DNA of 64,000 bases from Streptosporangium sp. NBC_01495 (GCF_036250735.1 NZ_CP109430.1:10664001-10728000), one strand, 5' to 3'. Counted from the stretch's first letter, positions 52,288 to 60,787 are shown. Notes: generated from the sequence alone by a model not told the origin. Numbers and translations are program-made.

Positions 52288-52967
52288 GCGTTCACCAGCT
52301 TCTTCAGGATGGAGGAGAAGAAGGCGCGCCCGTCCGTGCTCGGGGCGCCGGTGAGGTCCTCGACGGCGTGCTCGGGGTGCGGCATGAGGCCGACGATGTT
52401 TCCGGCCTCGTTGCGGATGCCCGCGATGTCGTTCAGGGAGCCGTTGGGGTTGCCGCCCGTGTAGCGGAAGACGACCTGGCCGCCCGCCTCCAGCGCGTTC
52501 AGGGTCGCCTCGTCGGCGACGTAGCGGCCCTCGCCGTGCTTGATCGGCAGCACGATCTCCTGGCCCTCGGTGAAGTCGGAGGTCCAGGGGGTGGCGGTGT
52601 TCTCGACCCGGATGCCCTGGTCGCGGCAGATGTAGTGCAGCCCGGCGTTGCGCATCAGCGCCCCGGGCAGCAGGTGGGCCTCGCAGAGGATCTGGAAGCC
52701 GTTGCAGGTGCCGAGCACCGGCAGTCCGGCCCTGGCGGCGGGGATCAGCTCCTCCATCAGCGGCGCGAACCTGGAGATGGCCCCGCAGCGCAGGTAGTCT
52801 CCGTAGGAGAATCCGCCCGGCAGGAAGACCGCGTCCACCCCCTTGAGATCGGGGTCCGCGTGCCACAGCGGGACGGCTTCGCCACCCGCGTGGCGCACGG
52901 CGCGAGCCGCGTCCTGATCGTCAAGAGTCCCGGGAAAAGTGACCACGCCCACGCGGGCAGCACTCAT
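52284..52967 (-). CDS. purQ: Phosphoribosylformylglycinamidine synthase, glutaminase subunit
   Basis: 227 aa from ATG 52967. Class I glutamine amidotransferase: VGVVTFPGTLDDQDAARAV start, LPGGFSYGDYLR, the nucleophile Cys in VLGTCNGFQIL, and the His/Glu pair in LMPHPEHAVED. It feeds ammonia to PurL through PurS. The 4-nt overlap with purL couples translation. Upstream is a 286-bp gap without genes, then an RsbW-like gene instead of the expected purS. Confidence 0.95.
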
Positions 52968-53253
52968 GACAGCGTTCCCCTCCACAAACGAGCGCCGCGC
53001 CGACGTCTCACACACTCGGACGTCGGTCTGCGGCGGTCCTCCCAGGCTATCCGCTCCCGGCGAGCGGTCAGGCGCCGAGTGTCCGATCGCACAGCCCGGC
53101 GGACGACGGCCGGGTCCGCACGGCGGGGGCGAGCCCCGCCTGGGCACGCGGGACGGGGCGTTCCGGACGGGGACCGGCCCGGAAGGGAAGGTACGGCGGA
53201 ACGCCGTGAATGCCGGGTCTGTACGGCCCGTGTACGGCCTTGCGCGGGCGGTC

Positions 53254-53688
53254 CTACACGGCGGCGAGCACCCGGTCGCGGAAGCAGACGGCGTCGTCGT
53301 CCCAGTCGAGGTGCTTGCGCAGGTGCACGACGGTGCCCCGGCCGGGCGTGATGTCGAAGGAGATCTCGTCCACCACGGCCTGCATGATCAGCAGGCCCCT
53401 GCCGTTCTCGACGTCGGTCGGCGGGTAGTGCTCGGGCACCCGGACGAGGCCCTGGCCCCGGTCGATGATGCGGACGTCGCAGCGACCGTGGCCGATGGCG
53501 GTCTCGACCTCGTAGCGGTTGGCCGGACCCCCGTGCCGCACGGCGTTGGCGCACGCCTCGGTCACCGCCAGCAGGATGTCGGCGACGCAGTCCTCCGTGA
53601 CGCCGAGCGAGCGCAGGGAGTCACCGAGCGCCCTGCGGACCATCGGAATGCCGACGGCCTGTCGTGGCAGAGCCAGCGAGAACTCCAT
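53254..53688 (-). CDS. RsbW-like ATP-binding (HATPase_c) regulatory protein
   Basis: 144 aa from ATG 53688 (a longer form to 53760 is possible). The GHKL blocks are visible: N-box VTEACANAVRHGG, G1 DRGQGL, G2 NGRGLLIMQAVVDEI and a C-terminal GRGTVVHLRKHL. Such small ATPases are anti-sigma factors or serine kinases that phosphorylate STAS antagonists. The gene stands between purS and purQ on the same strand. A palindrome AATAAC-N6-GTTATT lies in its upstream region. Its partner could be any STAS protein. Confidence 0.85.
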   Translation of the reverse strand: MEFSLALPRQAVGIPMVRRALGDSLRSLGVTEDCVADILLAVTEACANAVRHGGPANRYEVETAIGHGRCDVRIIDRGQGLVRVPEHYPPTDVENGRGLLIMQAVVDEISFDITPGRGTVVHLRKHLDWDDDAVCFRDRVLAAV

Positions 53689-53760
53689 GTCCACCGGTTT
53701 CCTCCCGGGGTCAGACGTCACCTCGTGAAGGCTTCCCTGCAGAATCCGGGCTAACCGCAA

Positions 53761-53778
53761 AATAACCGTAATGTTATT
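53761..53778 (-). promoter_or_regulatory. Palindrome AATAAC-N6-GTTATT upstream of the RsbW-like gene
   Basis: Perfect arms 53761-53766 and 53773-53778. TTGACC-like and TACGGT-like boxes overlap it on the minus strand, so it is a candidate operator or promoter core. Confidence 0.45.
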
Positions 53779-53863
53779 GACTGGTGGTCAAGCCGTGGGA
53801 TTGCTCCGTCCTCAAAGCCGGATATAGCCGGATCTGGGCGGTTGATCTGCGTGGAGTAGCGGC

Positions 53864-54109
53864 CTAGGACTCGACGGTGACGGTGTAGTCCTCGATCACC
53901 GTGTTGGCGAGCAGGGTCTCGGCCATTTTTCGGACGTCCGCAAGTGCCGCCTCGTCGGCGGGCCCTTCGAGCTCCACCTCGAACCGCTTGCCCTGCCGTA
54001 CCGCTGAGACACCGGAGAAGCCGAGCCGCGGCAGTGCGCGGGCGATCGCCTGCCCCTGCGCGTCGAGAATCTCGGGCTTCAGCATGACGTCGACGATGAC
54101 GCGCGCCAC
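53864..54109 (-). CDS. purS: Phosphoribosylformylglycinamidine synthase, PurS subunit
   Basis: 81 aa, GTG 54109 with AGGAGG 6 nt upstream. ARVIVDVMLKPEILDAQGQAI, GFSGVSAVRQGKRFEVELEG and a C-terminal LLANTVIEDYTVTVES are PurS hallmarks. A dimer of PurS bridges PurQ to PurL. The gap to purQ (about 900 bp) is unusual; normally purS, purQ and purL are contiguous. Confidence 0.93.
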   Translation of the reverse strand: MARVIVDVMLKPEILDAQGQAIARALPRLGFSGVSAVRQGKRFEVELEGPADEAALADVRKMAETLLANTVIEDYTVTVES

Positions 54110-54198
54110 GGTGTTCCTCCTGGTTGCGATGGGGACGGTCCGGCGCCTCAAGAGTAACGGGCTCCGGCCGCACTCCGGCGCGGGGGCCGGATCCCGAT

Positions 54199-54315
54199 CC
54201 CCCACGCGATGGGACGGGCGCCGTACCCGTGACGGCCCCGGACCCCCACGCGCGAAGGGACGGGCGCCGTACCCGTGAGGAGTCCCGGGCCGTACGCGTG
54301 AGGAGTCCCGGGCCG
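54199..54315. repeat. Two nested tandem repeats upstream of the dehydrogenase operon
   Basis: About 44-bp-spaced copies of CCCCCACGCG...GGGACGGGCGCCGTACCCGTGA (54199-54232 and 54243-54278), then a 22-bp period GTGAGGAGTCCCGGGCCG (54276-54293 and 54298-54315). They fill much of the 475-bp gap 54110-54584; no gene is visible there. Confidence 0.75.
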
Positions 54316-54584
54316 GGGGAGGAGGGCGGGATCCGCGCCGTACGCGGGAAAAGGGGCCGGGGTCGGCTCCGCGCCACGCGGACGAAACAGGTGGGTGAAA
54401 GGGAACACGCGGGGAACGGGGAGCATATGGACGCCGAGGCAGGTCTTGCGCACATGTATGTGGCCTCTGCCACGATGGCCACAAGCGCGGACGAACCACC
54501 ACCAGACGGGTCGAACGCGTCGCGAATCGGCCGGACGGCGGTGGAGAACCCACCCAGACGGCCCCGAGCACACAGGAGCGGCAC

Positions 54585-55676
54585 GTGACAGCCGACGCCT
54601 CTCGTGGTGCGGAAGCACCTCCGGAGTTCGTACAACTGCTGACCCCCGAGGGAGAAAGGGTCGAGCACCCCGACTACGACATAGACCTGACGCCCGAGGA
54701 GATCCGCGGACTCTATCGGGACCTGATCATGGTCCGCCGCGTCGACCTGGAGGCCGTGGCCCTGCAACGCCAGGGCGAGCTGGGTCTCTGGGCCTCGCTG
54801 CTCGGCCAGGAGGCCGCGCAGATCGGCTCCGGCCGGGCGCTGACCGAGGCCGACATGGCGTTCCCGACCTACCGCGAGCACGGGGTGGCCTGGTGCCGGG
54901 GAGTCGACCCGGTCAACCTGCTCGGCCTGTTCCGCGGCGTCAACCACGGGGGCTGGGACCCCGCCGAGCACAACTTCCACCTCTACACCATCGTGATCGG
55001 CAGCCAGACCCTGCACGCGGTGGGCTACGCCATGGGCGTCCAGCGCGACGGCGCCGAGGCCGCCACCATCGTCTACTTCGGTGACGGCGCCACCTCCCAG
55101 GGCGACGTGAACGAGTCGTTCATCTGGGCGTCGGTGTTCAACGCGCCGGTGGTGTTCTTCTGCCAGAACAACCAGTGGGCCATCTCCGAGCCGCTGGAGA
55201 AGCAGTCGCGCATCCCCCTGTACCGCAGGGCCAGCGGGTTCGGCTTCCCCGGTGTCCGGGTCGACGGCAACGACGTCTTCGCCTGCCTCGCCGTCACCCG
55301 CAAGGCGCTGGCCGACGCCAGATCCGGGCAGGGGCCCATGCTGATCGAGGCCTTCACCTACCGGATGGGCGCCCACACCACCTCCGACGACCCGACCCGC
55401 TACCGGGTGGCCGCCGAGCTGGAGGCGTGGAAGCTCAAGGACCCGATCGAGCGGGTCAGGGCCTACATGTTCAAGAACCAGATCGCCGACCAGGAGTTCT
55501 TCGACGCGGTCGAGGCCGAGGCGGACGAGCTGGGACGGGACATCCGCAAGCGCTGCCTCGAACTGCCCGACCCCGAGCCGCTGGCCATCTTCGACAACGT
55601 CTACGCCGAGCGGCACTCCCTGATGGACGCCGAGCGTGCCGAGTTCGCCACCTACCTGGAGGGGTTCGAGGCATGA
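54585..55676 (+). CDS. bkdA: Branched-chain 2-oxoacid dehydrogenase E1 alpha
   Basis: 363 aa, GTG start with AGGAG 6 nt upstream. It is the thiamine-diphosphate subunit: IYFGDGATSQGDVNESFIWAS-type motif (GDGATSQGDVNE ... N) for Mg-ThDP binding, YREHGVAWCRG, ITIVIGSQTLHAVGYAMG and YRMGAHTTSDDPTRYR. As actinobacteria use AceE for pyruvate, this alpha2beta2 type most likely decarboxylates branched-chain 2-oxoacids from valine, leucine and isoleucine. It starts a three-gene operon (E1a-E1b-E2). Substrate choice versus a PdhA role is not certain. Confidence 0.9.
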   Translation: MTADASRGAEAPPEFVQLLTPEGERVEHPDYDIDLTPEEIRGLYRDLIMVRRVDLEAVALQRQGELGLWASLLGQEAAQIGSGRALTEADMAFPTYREHGVAWCRGVDPVNLLGLFRGVNHGGWDPAEHNFHLYTIVIGSQTLHAVGYAMGVQRDGAEAATIVYFGDGATSQGDVNESFIWASVFNAPVVFFCQNNQWAISEPLEKQSRIPLYRRASGFGFPGVRVDGNDVFACLAVTRKALADARSGQGPMLIEAFTYRMGAHTTSDDPTRYRVAAELEAWKLKDPIERVRAYMFKNQIADQEFFDAVEAEADELGRDIRKRCLELPDPEPLAIFDNVYAERHSLMDAERAEFATYLEGFEA

Positions 55677-56650
55677 CCATTCTCACGCTGGCCAAGGCGC
55701 TCAACGAGGGGATGCGCAAGGCCATGGAGGACGACCCCAAGGTTCTCGTCATGGGGGAGGACGTGGGCAAGCTCGGCGGGGTGTTCCGGGTGACGGACGG
55801 CCTGCAGAAGGACTTCGGCGAGCAGCGGGTCATCGACACCCCCCTGGCCGAGTCGGGCATCGTCGGGACGGCCATCGGCCTGGCGCTGCGCGGCTACCGC
55901 CCGGTCTGCGAGATCCAGTTCGACGGGTTCGTCTTCCCCGCGGCCGACCAGATCATCACGCAGCTCGCCAAGATGCCGCTGCGCTCGCTGGGCAAACTGA
56001 GACTGCCGGTCGTCGTACGGATCCCGTGCGGCGGAGGCATCGGCGCGGTGGAGCACCACAGCGAGTCGCCCGAGGCCTACTTCACCCACACCGCGGGCCT
56101 GCGCGTCGTGGCCTGCTCCAACCCGGCCGACGCCTACACCATGATCCAGCAGGCGATCCGCTGCGACGACCCCGTGGTCTTCTTCGAGCCCAAGCGGCGC
56201 TACTGGGAGAAGGCCGAGGTGGACGTCGACTCCTCCGTCTGGACCCCCTTCGACGAGGCCAAGGTGGTGCGGCCGGGGACGGACGTCACCCTGCTCGCGT
56301 ACGGGCCGATGGTGAAGACCTGCCTGGAGGCCGCGAAGGCGGCCGAGGAGGACGGCCGTTCCCTGGAGGTCGTGGACCTGCGCTCGCTCAACCCGCTCGA
56401 CATCCAGCGGGTCGCGGAGTCGGTGCGCGGGACCGGGCGCTGCATCGTGGTGCACGAGGCGCCCGTCTTCAACGGCTTCGGCGCCGAGATCGCCGCCCGC
56501 GTCACCGAGGAGTGCTTCTACCATCTGGAGGCCCCGGTCCTGAGGGTCGGAGGACCCTCCACCCCCTACCCGCCCTCGCGGCTCGAGGACCACTACCTGC
56601 CCGACCTGGACCGGGTCCTGCACGCCGTCGACCGTGCGTTCGCGTTCTGA
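55673..56650 (+). CDS. bkdB: Branched-chain 2-oxoacid dehydrogenase E1 beta
   Basis: 325 aa; ATG 55673 overlaps the E1 alpha stop (ATGA). MTILTLAKALNEGMRKAMEDD, VMGEDVGKLGGVFRVTDGL, TPLAESGIVGTAIGLALRGYRPV, EIQFDGFVFPAADQI and the loop EHHSESPEAYFTHTAGL are transketolase-type pyrimidine-binding and C-terminal domains. It completes the ThDP site with E1 alpha. The last third carries VVDLRSLNPLDIQRV and HEAPVFNGFGAEIAA. Confidence 0.93.
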   Translation: MTILTLAKALNEGMRKAMEDDPKVLVMGEDVGKLGGVFRVTDGLQKDFGEQRVIDTPLAESGIVGTAIGLALRGYRPVCEIQFDGFVFPAADQIITQLAKMPLRSLGKLRLPVVVRIPCGGGIGAVEHHSESPEAYFTHTAGLRVVACSNPADAYTMIQQAIRCDDPVVFFEPKRRYWEKAEVDVDSSVWTPFDEAKVVRPGTDVTLLAYGPMVKTCLEAAKAAEEDGRSLEVVDLRSLNPLDIQRVAESVRGTGRCIVVHEAPVFNGFGAEIAARVTEECFYHLEAPVLRVGGPSTPYPPSRLEDHYLPDLDRVLHAVDRAFAF

Positions 56651-56662
56651 GGAGGGGCGGAG

Positions 56663-58150
56663 ATGAAGGAGTTCAAACTTCCCGACGTGGGAGAGGGCCT
56701 GACCGAGGCGGAGATCGTCCGCTGGCACGTGAAGGCCGGGGACCCGGTCAAGGTCAACCAGATCATCGTGGAGATCGAGACCGCCAAGGCCGTCGTCGAG
56801 CTTCCCTGCCCGTTCGAGGGCGTGGTGGCTGCCCTGATGGCGGACGAGGGCGAGGTCGTGGACGTCGGCAGGCCGATCATCTCGGTGGACGACGGCACGG
56901 GCCCCCCTCCGGCACCCGCTCCCGCCGCGGATCGGGCGGAGGCGCTCGGCGACGACATGGTGCCGACTCCGCCGGCCGAGGTCCGGCAGCCGGTGCTGGT
57001 GGGTTACGGCGTCAAACCGGGTACCGCCAAGCGTCGCCCCCGCAAACCGGTCTCCCCCGGTGGCACGCCCGGTACATCCGGTACGCCTTCCGGGGCGGCG
57101 CGGCCCGGTGAGGGAGCGCCGACCCCGCCGACCCCGCCGGCCGGGACGGAGCCGGTGACGCGGGCCCCCGAGACGGTGCCGTCCGGTGTGCACGGACCAG
57201 GTGTGAACGGGCCGGGAGTGAACGGGCCCGGTGCGGGCCCGGCCCCGTCGTCGGGGAGCGTCGCGGTCCTGGCGAAGCCCCCGGTGCGGAAGCTCGCCAG
57301 GGATCTGGGGGTCGACCTGACCTCCCTCGTGGGGACCGGCCCGCACGGCTCGATCACCAGGGACGACGTTCAGGCCGCGCTCGCCTCGGGGAACGACGTC
57401 CAGGCCGCGCCCGCCCGGTCGCAGGTATCGGCCGCGACGTGGGAGGGCGAGGACGAGGAGCGGATCCCGGTCAAGGGGGTGCGGAAGGCGACCGCGCAGG
57501 CCATGGTGGCCTCCGCGTTCACCGCGCCGCATGTGACGGAGTTCCTCCAGGTGGACGTGACGGCGACCATGGACGCGGTCCAGCGCCTACGCGGCCTGCC
57601 GGACTTCGCCGAGGTCAAGGTCTCCCCGCTGCTCATGGTCGCGAAGGCGGTGCTCGTCGCCGCCCGCCGCCACCCGATGATCAACTCTGCCTGGGACGAG
57701 GCCCGCCAGGAGATCGTGGTCAAGCACCGAGTCAACCTGGGCATCGCCGCGGCCACCCCGCGCGGCCTGCTCGTTCCCAACGTCAAGGACGCCCACCGCC
57801 TGTCGCTGCCCGATCTGGCCGGTGCCCTCGGAGCCCTCGCCGAGACCGCCAGGGCGGGTCGCACCCAGCCCGCCGACATGGCGGGGGGCACGATCACGAT
57901 CACCAACGTGGGCGTCTTCGGGGTGGACGCGGGCACCCCGATCCTCAACCCGGGAGAGTCGGCGATCCTCGCCTTCGGCCAGGTCAGGGAGATGCCGTGG
58001 GTGGTGGACGGGCAGGTCGTGCCGCGCAGGGTCTGCACGCTCGCCCTCTCGTTCGACCACCGGGTGGTGGACGGGCAGCTCGGCTCGCTGTTCCTCCGCG
58101 ACGTCGGCGCCATGCTTGAGGACCCTCTCCGCATGCTCGCCTGGGGCTGA
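56663..58150 (+). CDS. bkdC: Branched-chain 2-oxoacid dehydrogenase E2 (lipoamide acyltransferase)
   Basis: 495 aa, GAGGGG upstream. Residues 1-80: lipoyl domain with the lipoylated Lys in VEIETAKAVVELP. Then a Pro/Gly/Thr linker, an E3/E1-binding domain (VRKLARDLGVDLTSLVGTGPHG) near residues 215-250, and the catalytic acyltransferase core with FDHRVVDGQLGSLFLRD (His...Asp) at the end. It transfers the acyl group to CoA. It closes the operon before a strong hairpin; the E3 lipoamide dehydrogenase is not in the window. Confidence 0.93.
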   Translation: MKEFKLPDVGEGLTEAEIVRWHVKAGDPVKVNQIIVEIETAKAVVELPCPFEGVVAALMADEGEVVDVGRPIISVDDGTGPPPAPAPAADRAEALGDDMVPTPPAEVRQPVLVGYGVKPGTAKRRPRKPVSPGGTPGTSGTPSGAARPGEGAPTPPTPPAGTEPVTRAPETVPSGVHGPGVNGPGVNGPGAGPAPSSGSVAVLAKPPVRKLARDLGVDLTSLVGTGPHGSITRDDVQAALASGNDVQAAPARSQVSAATWEGEDEERIPVKGVRKATAQAMVASAFTAPHVTEFLQVDVTATMDAVQRLRGLPDFAEVKVSPLLMVAKAVLVAARRHPMINSAWDEARQEIVVKHRVNLGIAAATPRGLLVPNVKDAHRLSLPDLAGALGALAETARAGRTQPADMAGGTITITNVGVFGVDAGTPILNPGESAILAFGQVREMPWVVDGQVVPRRVCTLALSFDHRVVDGQLGSLFLRDVGAMLEDPLRMLAWG

Positions 58151-58165
58151 CCCGGCGGCACCGGC

Positions 58166-58197
58166 GGGCCCGCCCCCTCCTCGGAGGGGGCGGGCCC
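58166..58197 (+). terminator. Strong terminator of the dehydrogenase operon
   Basis: 15-bp perfect arms 58166-58180/58183-58197 with a tight CTCG-type loop, 15 bp after bkdC. No T tract. Confidence 0.8.
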
Positions 58198-58707
58198 CGC
58201 GCGTTTCCCGGGAGACGCGGCCGAGAGGTTCTCCGGGAAAGAGCGTCCGTGGGCGTCCTTTCCCGTGTCCCCGAGGGTCCCCGAGGACCCTTTCCCGTGC
58301 CCGTGCGGGCGGCTTTCCCCTTCGTACCCGTCGGGAAGGTGGGCCTTCCGATATCCCTCGGAGTACGTGCCCGGCATTTCCTCGCCTCGCCGGTAATTAG
58401 CGCGACGGGAAAAGGGTGAGGACTTCGAGACGCCTCGTCCGGCCGCCGGGGCGTCGCGCGGGCGGTAATGGGAAACCCCTTTTTGTCTCCTGTCGATCAA
58501 GCTTTAAGGTGCGCGTTCCTGGCCCGGACGGGGCTGCGGGGCGGCGCTTCGAAGTTGGATCAGGCTTTACCCTCGATACGTTTTATGGCTTTTATGAATG
58601 GCTTGTTAAAACATCTTTAATGCGCGCCGAATTTGGTGGTTTGTCCGGGTATGGATGCTAGTGTCGTGGTTGGTAAGCGTGACAAGCTCAGCACGAAGGG
58701 GGAAGCC
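58198..58707 (+). promoter_or_regulatory. 510-bp leader region of the Cys/Trp peptide gene
   Basis: The first 290 bp are GC-rich with many CCCGTG.../TTTCCC runs and no gene. From about 58480 to 58680 it turns AT-rich (e.g. GGCTTTTATGAATGG, TTAAAACATCTTTAATG), unlike any other gap here. A candidate -10 TAGTGT at 58659-58664 gives a 5' leader of about 37 nt; the -35 (GTGGTT or TTGGTG) is weak. The reading frame of the peptide runs back to ATG 58633, but no Shine-Dalgarno supports that start. Confidence 0.5.
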
Positions 58708-58821
58708 ATGACCTTCAAGCAGCTCTTCCCGACCGGCCGTTATCTGGACTGGGGAGGCGGCTGGGGATGCTGCCGTCGCCGTCGCCGTTGTGGATGCGGT
58801 GGAGGCGGATGGTGGTGGTAA
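58708..58821 (+). CDS. 37-aa Cys/Arg/Gly/Trp-rich peptide, possible exported or modified peptide precursor
   Basis: ATG 58708 follows the strong Shine-Dalgarno GAAGGGGG at 5-6 nt. Layout: MTFKQ, then LFPTGRYLDW (residues 6-15), GGGWG, C21 C22, five Arg (23-27), C28 G29 C30, four Gly (31-34), and three terminal Trp (35-37). Four Cys and six Arg (five in a row) in so short a chain suggest metal binding, disulfides or thioether/crosslink chemistry. The first 15-20 residues could be a leader and the rest a core. No modification enzyme is near. An ABC exporter follows after a hairpin. I know no described family that matches. Confidence 0.72.
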   Translation: MTFKQLFPTGRYLDWGGGWGCCRRRRRCGCGGGGWWW

Positions 58822-58849
58822 GCCAGATCCGGTGCTAGCGGAGACAAAT

Positions 58850-58878
58850 GAGAGCCGGCGGGTCAACCGTCGGCTCTC
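58850..58878 (+). terminator. Hairpin between the peptide gene and the ABC exporter (terminator or attenuator)
   Basis: Stem 58850-58861 pairs with 58867-58878 (12 bp, one G-T) around the loop GTCAA, then ATTCTC. It starts 28 bp after the peptide stop. A second perfect 8-bp inverted repeat GCTCTCGC...GCGAGAGC (58891-58914) follows. The pair probably gives high peptide and low exporter expression. Confidence 0.75.
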
Positions 58879-58933
58879 ATTCTCAAAGTCGCTCTCGCCC
58901 TACGGCGCGAGAGCCGCCGTACGCCGTCCTCCG

Positions 58934-60661
58934 GTGGCGCCGACGGTCTCCATCCGCAGGACCTTCCGGGAGTTCTGGCCGTACACCCGAGGCATCCGCC
59001 ATCTGCTCGTGACCGGTGGCGTGCTCGCCATCGTCGCGGCCGTCTGCGAGGTCGCCGCGATCGCCCTGTTCGGGTACATCACGGACGAGGTTCTCAGCAA
59101 GCAGAACCTGGGGGCCTTCTGGGTCCCCGCCATCGGCTGGCTGGGCCTCGCGGCCGTCGCGGGACTGGTCTCCTTCGCGGGTTCCTACCTCACCGCCCTG
59201 GGCGGTGAGCGCTTCCTGCTGCGGTTGCGCGACAGGGTGTTCGAGCACATGCAGACGCTCACGCCCGACTTCTTCGACAACCGCCGCCTGGGCGACCTGA
59301 TGGCCAGGCTCACCGACGACATCGAGGCCATCGAGGAGCTCATCGGCTCCGGCCTGGTCAAACTCTTCACCACGCTCGTCAGCGTCGTCTTCTTCGCCGG
59401 TGCCGCCTTCTACATCAGGTGGGATCTGGCGCTGCTGACGTTCGTGCTCATCCCGGCCTTCCTACTGGTCTCAAAGGTCTTCGCGAGCAGGTTCAGGACC
59501 GTGTCGGCGCGCGAGCGGCTCAGCAACGGGATCATGAACAGCGTCATCGAGGAGGGTCTGTCCAACCAGTCGCTCGTCCAGTCCTACAACCGCCAGGGCG
59601 CCGAGGCCAGGCGGCTGCACGGAGAGGCAAGCACCTGGATGCGGGCCAACGTGGCGCAGGCGTGGCTCTCCTCCCTGTACGGGCCCGCCGTGCAGGTCAT
59701 CGAGACCGTCTGCCTGATCACCATCCTCGGGTTCGGCGCGTGGGAGATCTCCTCGGGACGCCTCACCATCGGCGGCCTCCTCGCGTTCGCCGCCTATCTC
59801 GCCTACCTCTACCCGGCGGTGCAGAGCCTGGGCGAGATCGCCCTCACCGTCTCCGAGGCGGCGGCGGGCTCCGACCGCATCATCGAGATCCTGACGACCC
59901 GGCCGACCGTCACCGATCGCGACGACGCCGTCCACCTGGGACGAGGGCGGGGCCACATCGAGTTCCAGGGGGTCGGCTTCACCTATCCGAACAGGAGGAG
60001 GCCCACGCTGAAGGACCTGTCCTTCGCCGTCGAGCCGGGGGAGCTGGTCGTGTGCACCGGACCCAGCGGCGTGGGCAAGTCCACGCTCGCGAAACTCCTG
60101 CCGCGCTTCTACGACCCCACCGCCGGACGCGTCCTCTTCGACGGGATGGACCTCCGGGACCTGTCGCGCGAGTCGCTGCGTGACAACATCACCATCCTGC
60201 AGCAGGAGAACCTGCTCTTCTCCGGGACCGTCCGCGAGAACATCGCCTACGGAAGTCCCGGCGCGGACCCGGACGCCGTCGTCAGGGCCGCCGTGATGGC
60301 CGACGTCCACGACTTCGTCACCACGCTTCCCCTCGGGTACGACACGCCGATCGGGCAGCGCGGCCGGTTGATGTCGGGCGGGCAGCGCCAGCGGATCGCC
60401 ATCGCCAGGGCCATCCTGCGGGATGCGCCCGTGCTCGTCCTCGACGAGCCGATGACGGGCCTCGACGCGCCCACCGCGGCGCGGATCATGGAACCGCTCA
60501 AGAGGCTCATGGCCGGGCGCACGACCATCCTGATCACCCACGACCTCCGGTTCATCCCCGAGGCGGCCCACAAGATCGTGCTCGAAGCCGTGCCGAGACG
60601 CTCCAGCCAGATAAGGATCAAGTCCGCCAGGCGCCGCGGATCCGCACCGCGCCCGGCGTGA
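58934..60661 (+). CDS. ABC exporter, fused membrane and ATPase domains
   Basis: 575 aa from GTG 58934; the frame is open from 58790, but that part covers the peptide tail and the hairpin, so an internal start is preferred (GTG 58832 also possible). Six helices (e.g. LLVTGGVLAIVAAVCEVAAIALF, LFTTLVSVVFFAGAAFYI) precede the ATPase: Walker A GPSGVGKST, Q-loop LQQENLLF, signature MSGGQRQRIAIARAI, Walker B VLVLDEPMTGLD, H-loop ITHD. It is a type I homodimeric exporter without a C39 peptidase domain, so it cannot itself cut a double-Gly leader. Best candidate cargo: the upstream peptide. Confidence 0.9.
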   Translation: MAPTVSIRRTFREFWPYTRGIRHLLVTGGVLAIVAAVCEVAAIALFGYITDEVLSKQNLGAFWVPAIGWLGLAAVAGLVSFAGSYLTALGGERFLLRLRDRVFEHMQTLTPDFFDNRRLGDLMARLTDDIEAIEELIGSGLVKLFTTLVSVVFFAGAAFYIRWDLALLTFVLIPAFLLVSKVFASRFRTVSARERLSNGIMNSVIEEGLSNQSLVQSYNRQGAEARRLHGEASTWMRANVAQAWLSSLYGPAVQVIETVCLITILGFGAWEISSGRLTIGGLLAFAAYLAYLYPAVQSLGEIALTVSEAAAGSDRIIEILTTRPTVTDRDDAVHLGRGRGHIEFQGVGFTYPNRRRPTLKDLSFAVEPGELVVCTGPSGVGKSTLAKLLPRFYDPTAGRVLFDGMDLRDLSRESLRDNITILQQENLLFSGTVRENIAYGSPGADPDAVVRAAVMADVHDFVTTLPLGYDTPIGQRGRLMSGGQRQRIAIARAILRDAPVLVLDEPMTGLDAPTAARIMEPLKRLMAGRTTILITHDLRFIPEAAHKIVLEAVPRRSSQIRIKSARRRGSAPRPA

Positions 60662-60787
60662 GAACGGGCTCCCGTACGGGATCGGCACCCTCCCGTGTCG
60701 CCGGGGCGCCGCCGGGTCCCGGCGCGCCTGGCCGTACGCTGGCCGGGCAACTCAGGGCACCTGGGGCACCCGAACGAAGGGAAGATC

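Noticed and set aside
54585..58150. Pyruvate dehydrogenase rather than branched-chain complex
   Set aside because: Not excluded, but alpha2beta2 complexes in actinobacteria usually serve branched-chain 2-oxoacids while AceE serves pyruvate.
58633..58707. Longer 62-residue form of the Cys/Trp peptide
   Set aside because: No Shine-Dalgarno before ATG 58633, and a likely -10 box lies inside this segment; ATG 58708 has an excellent one.
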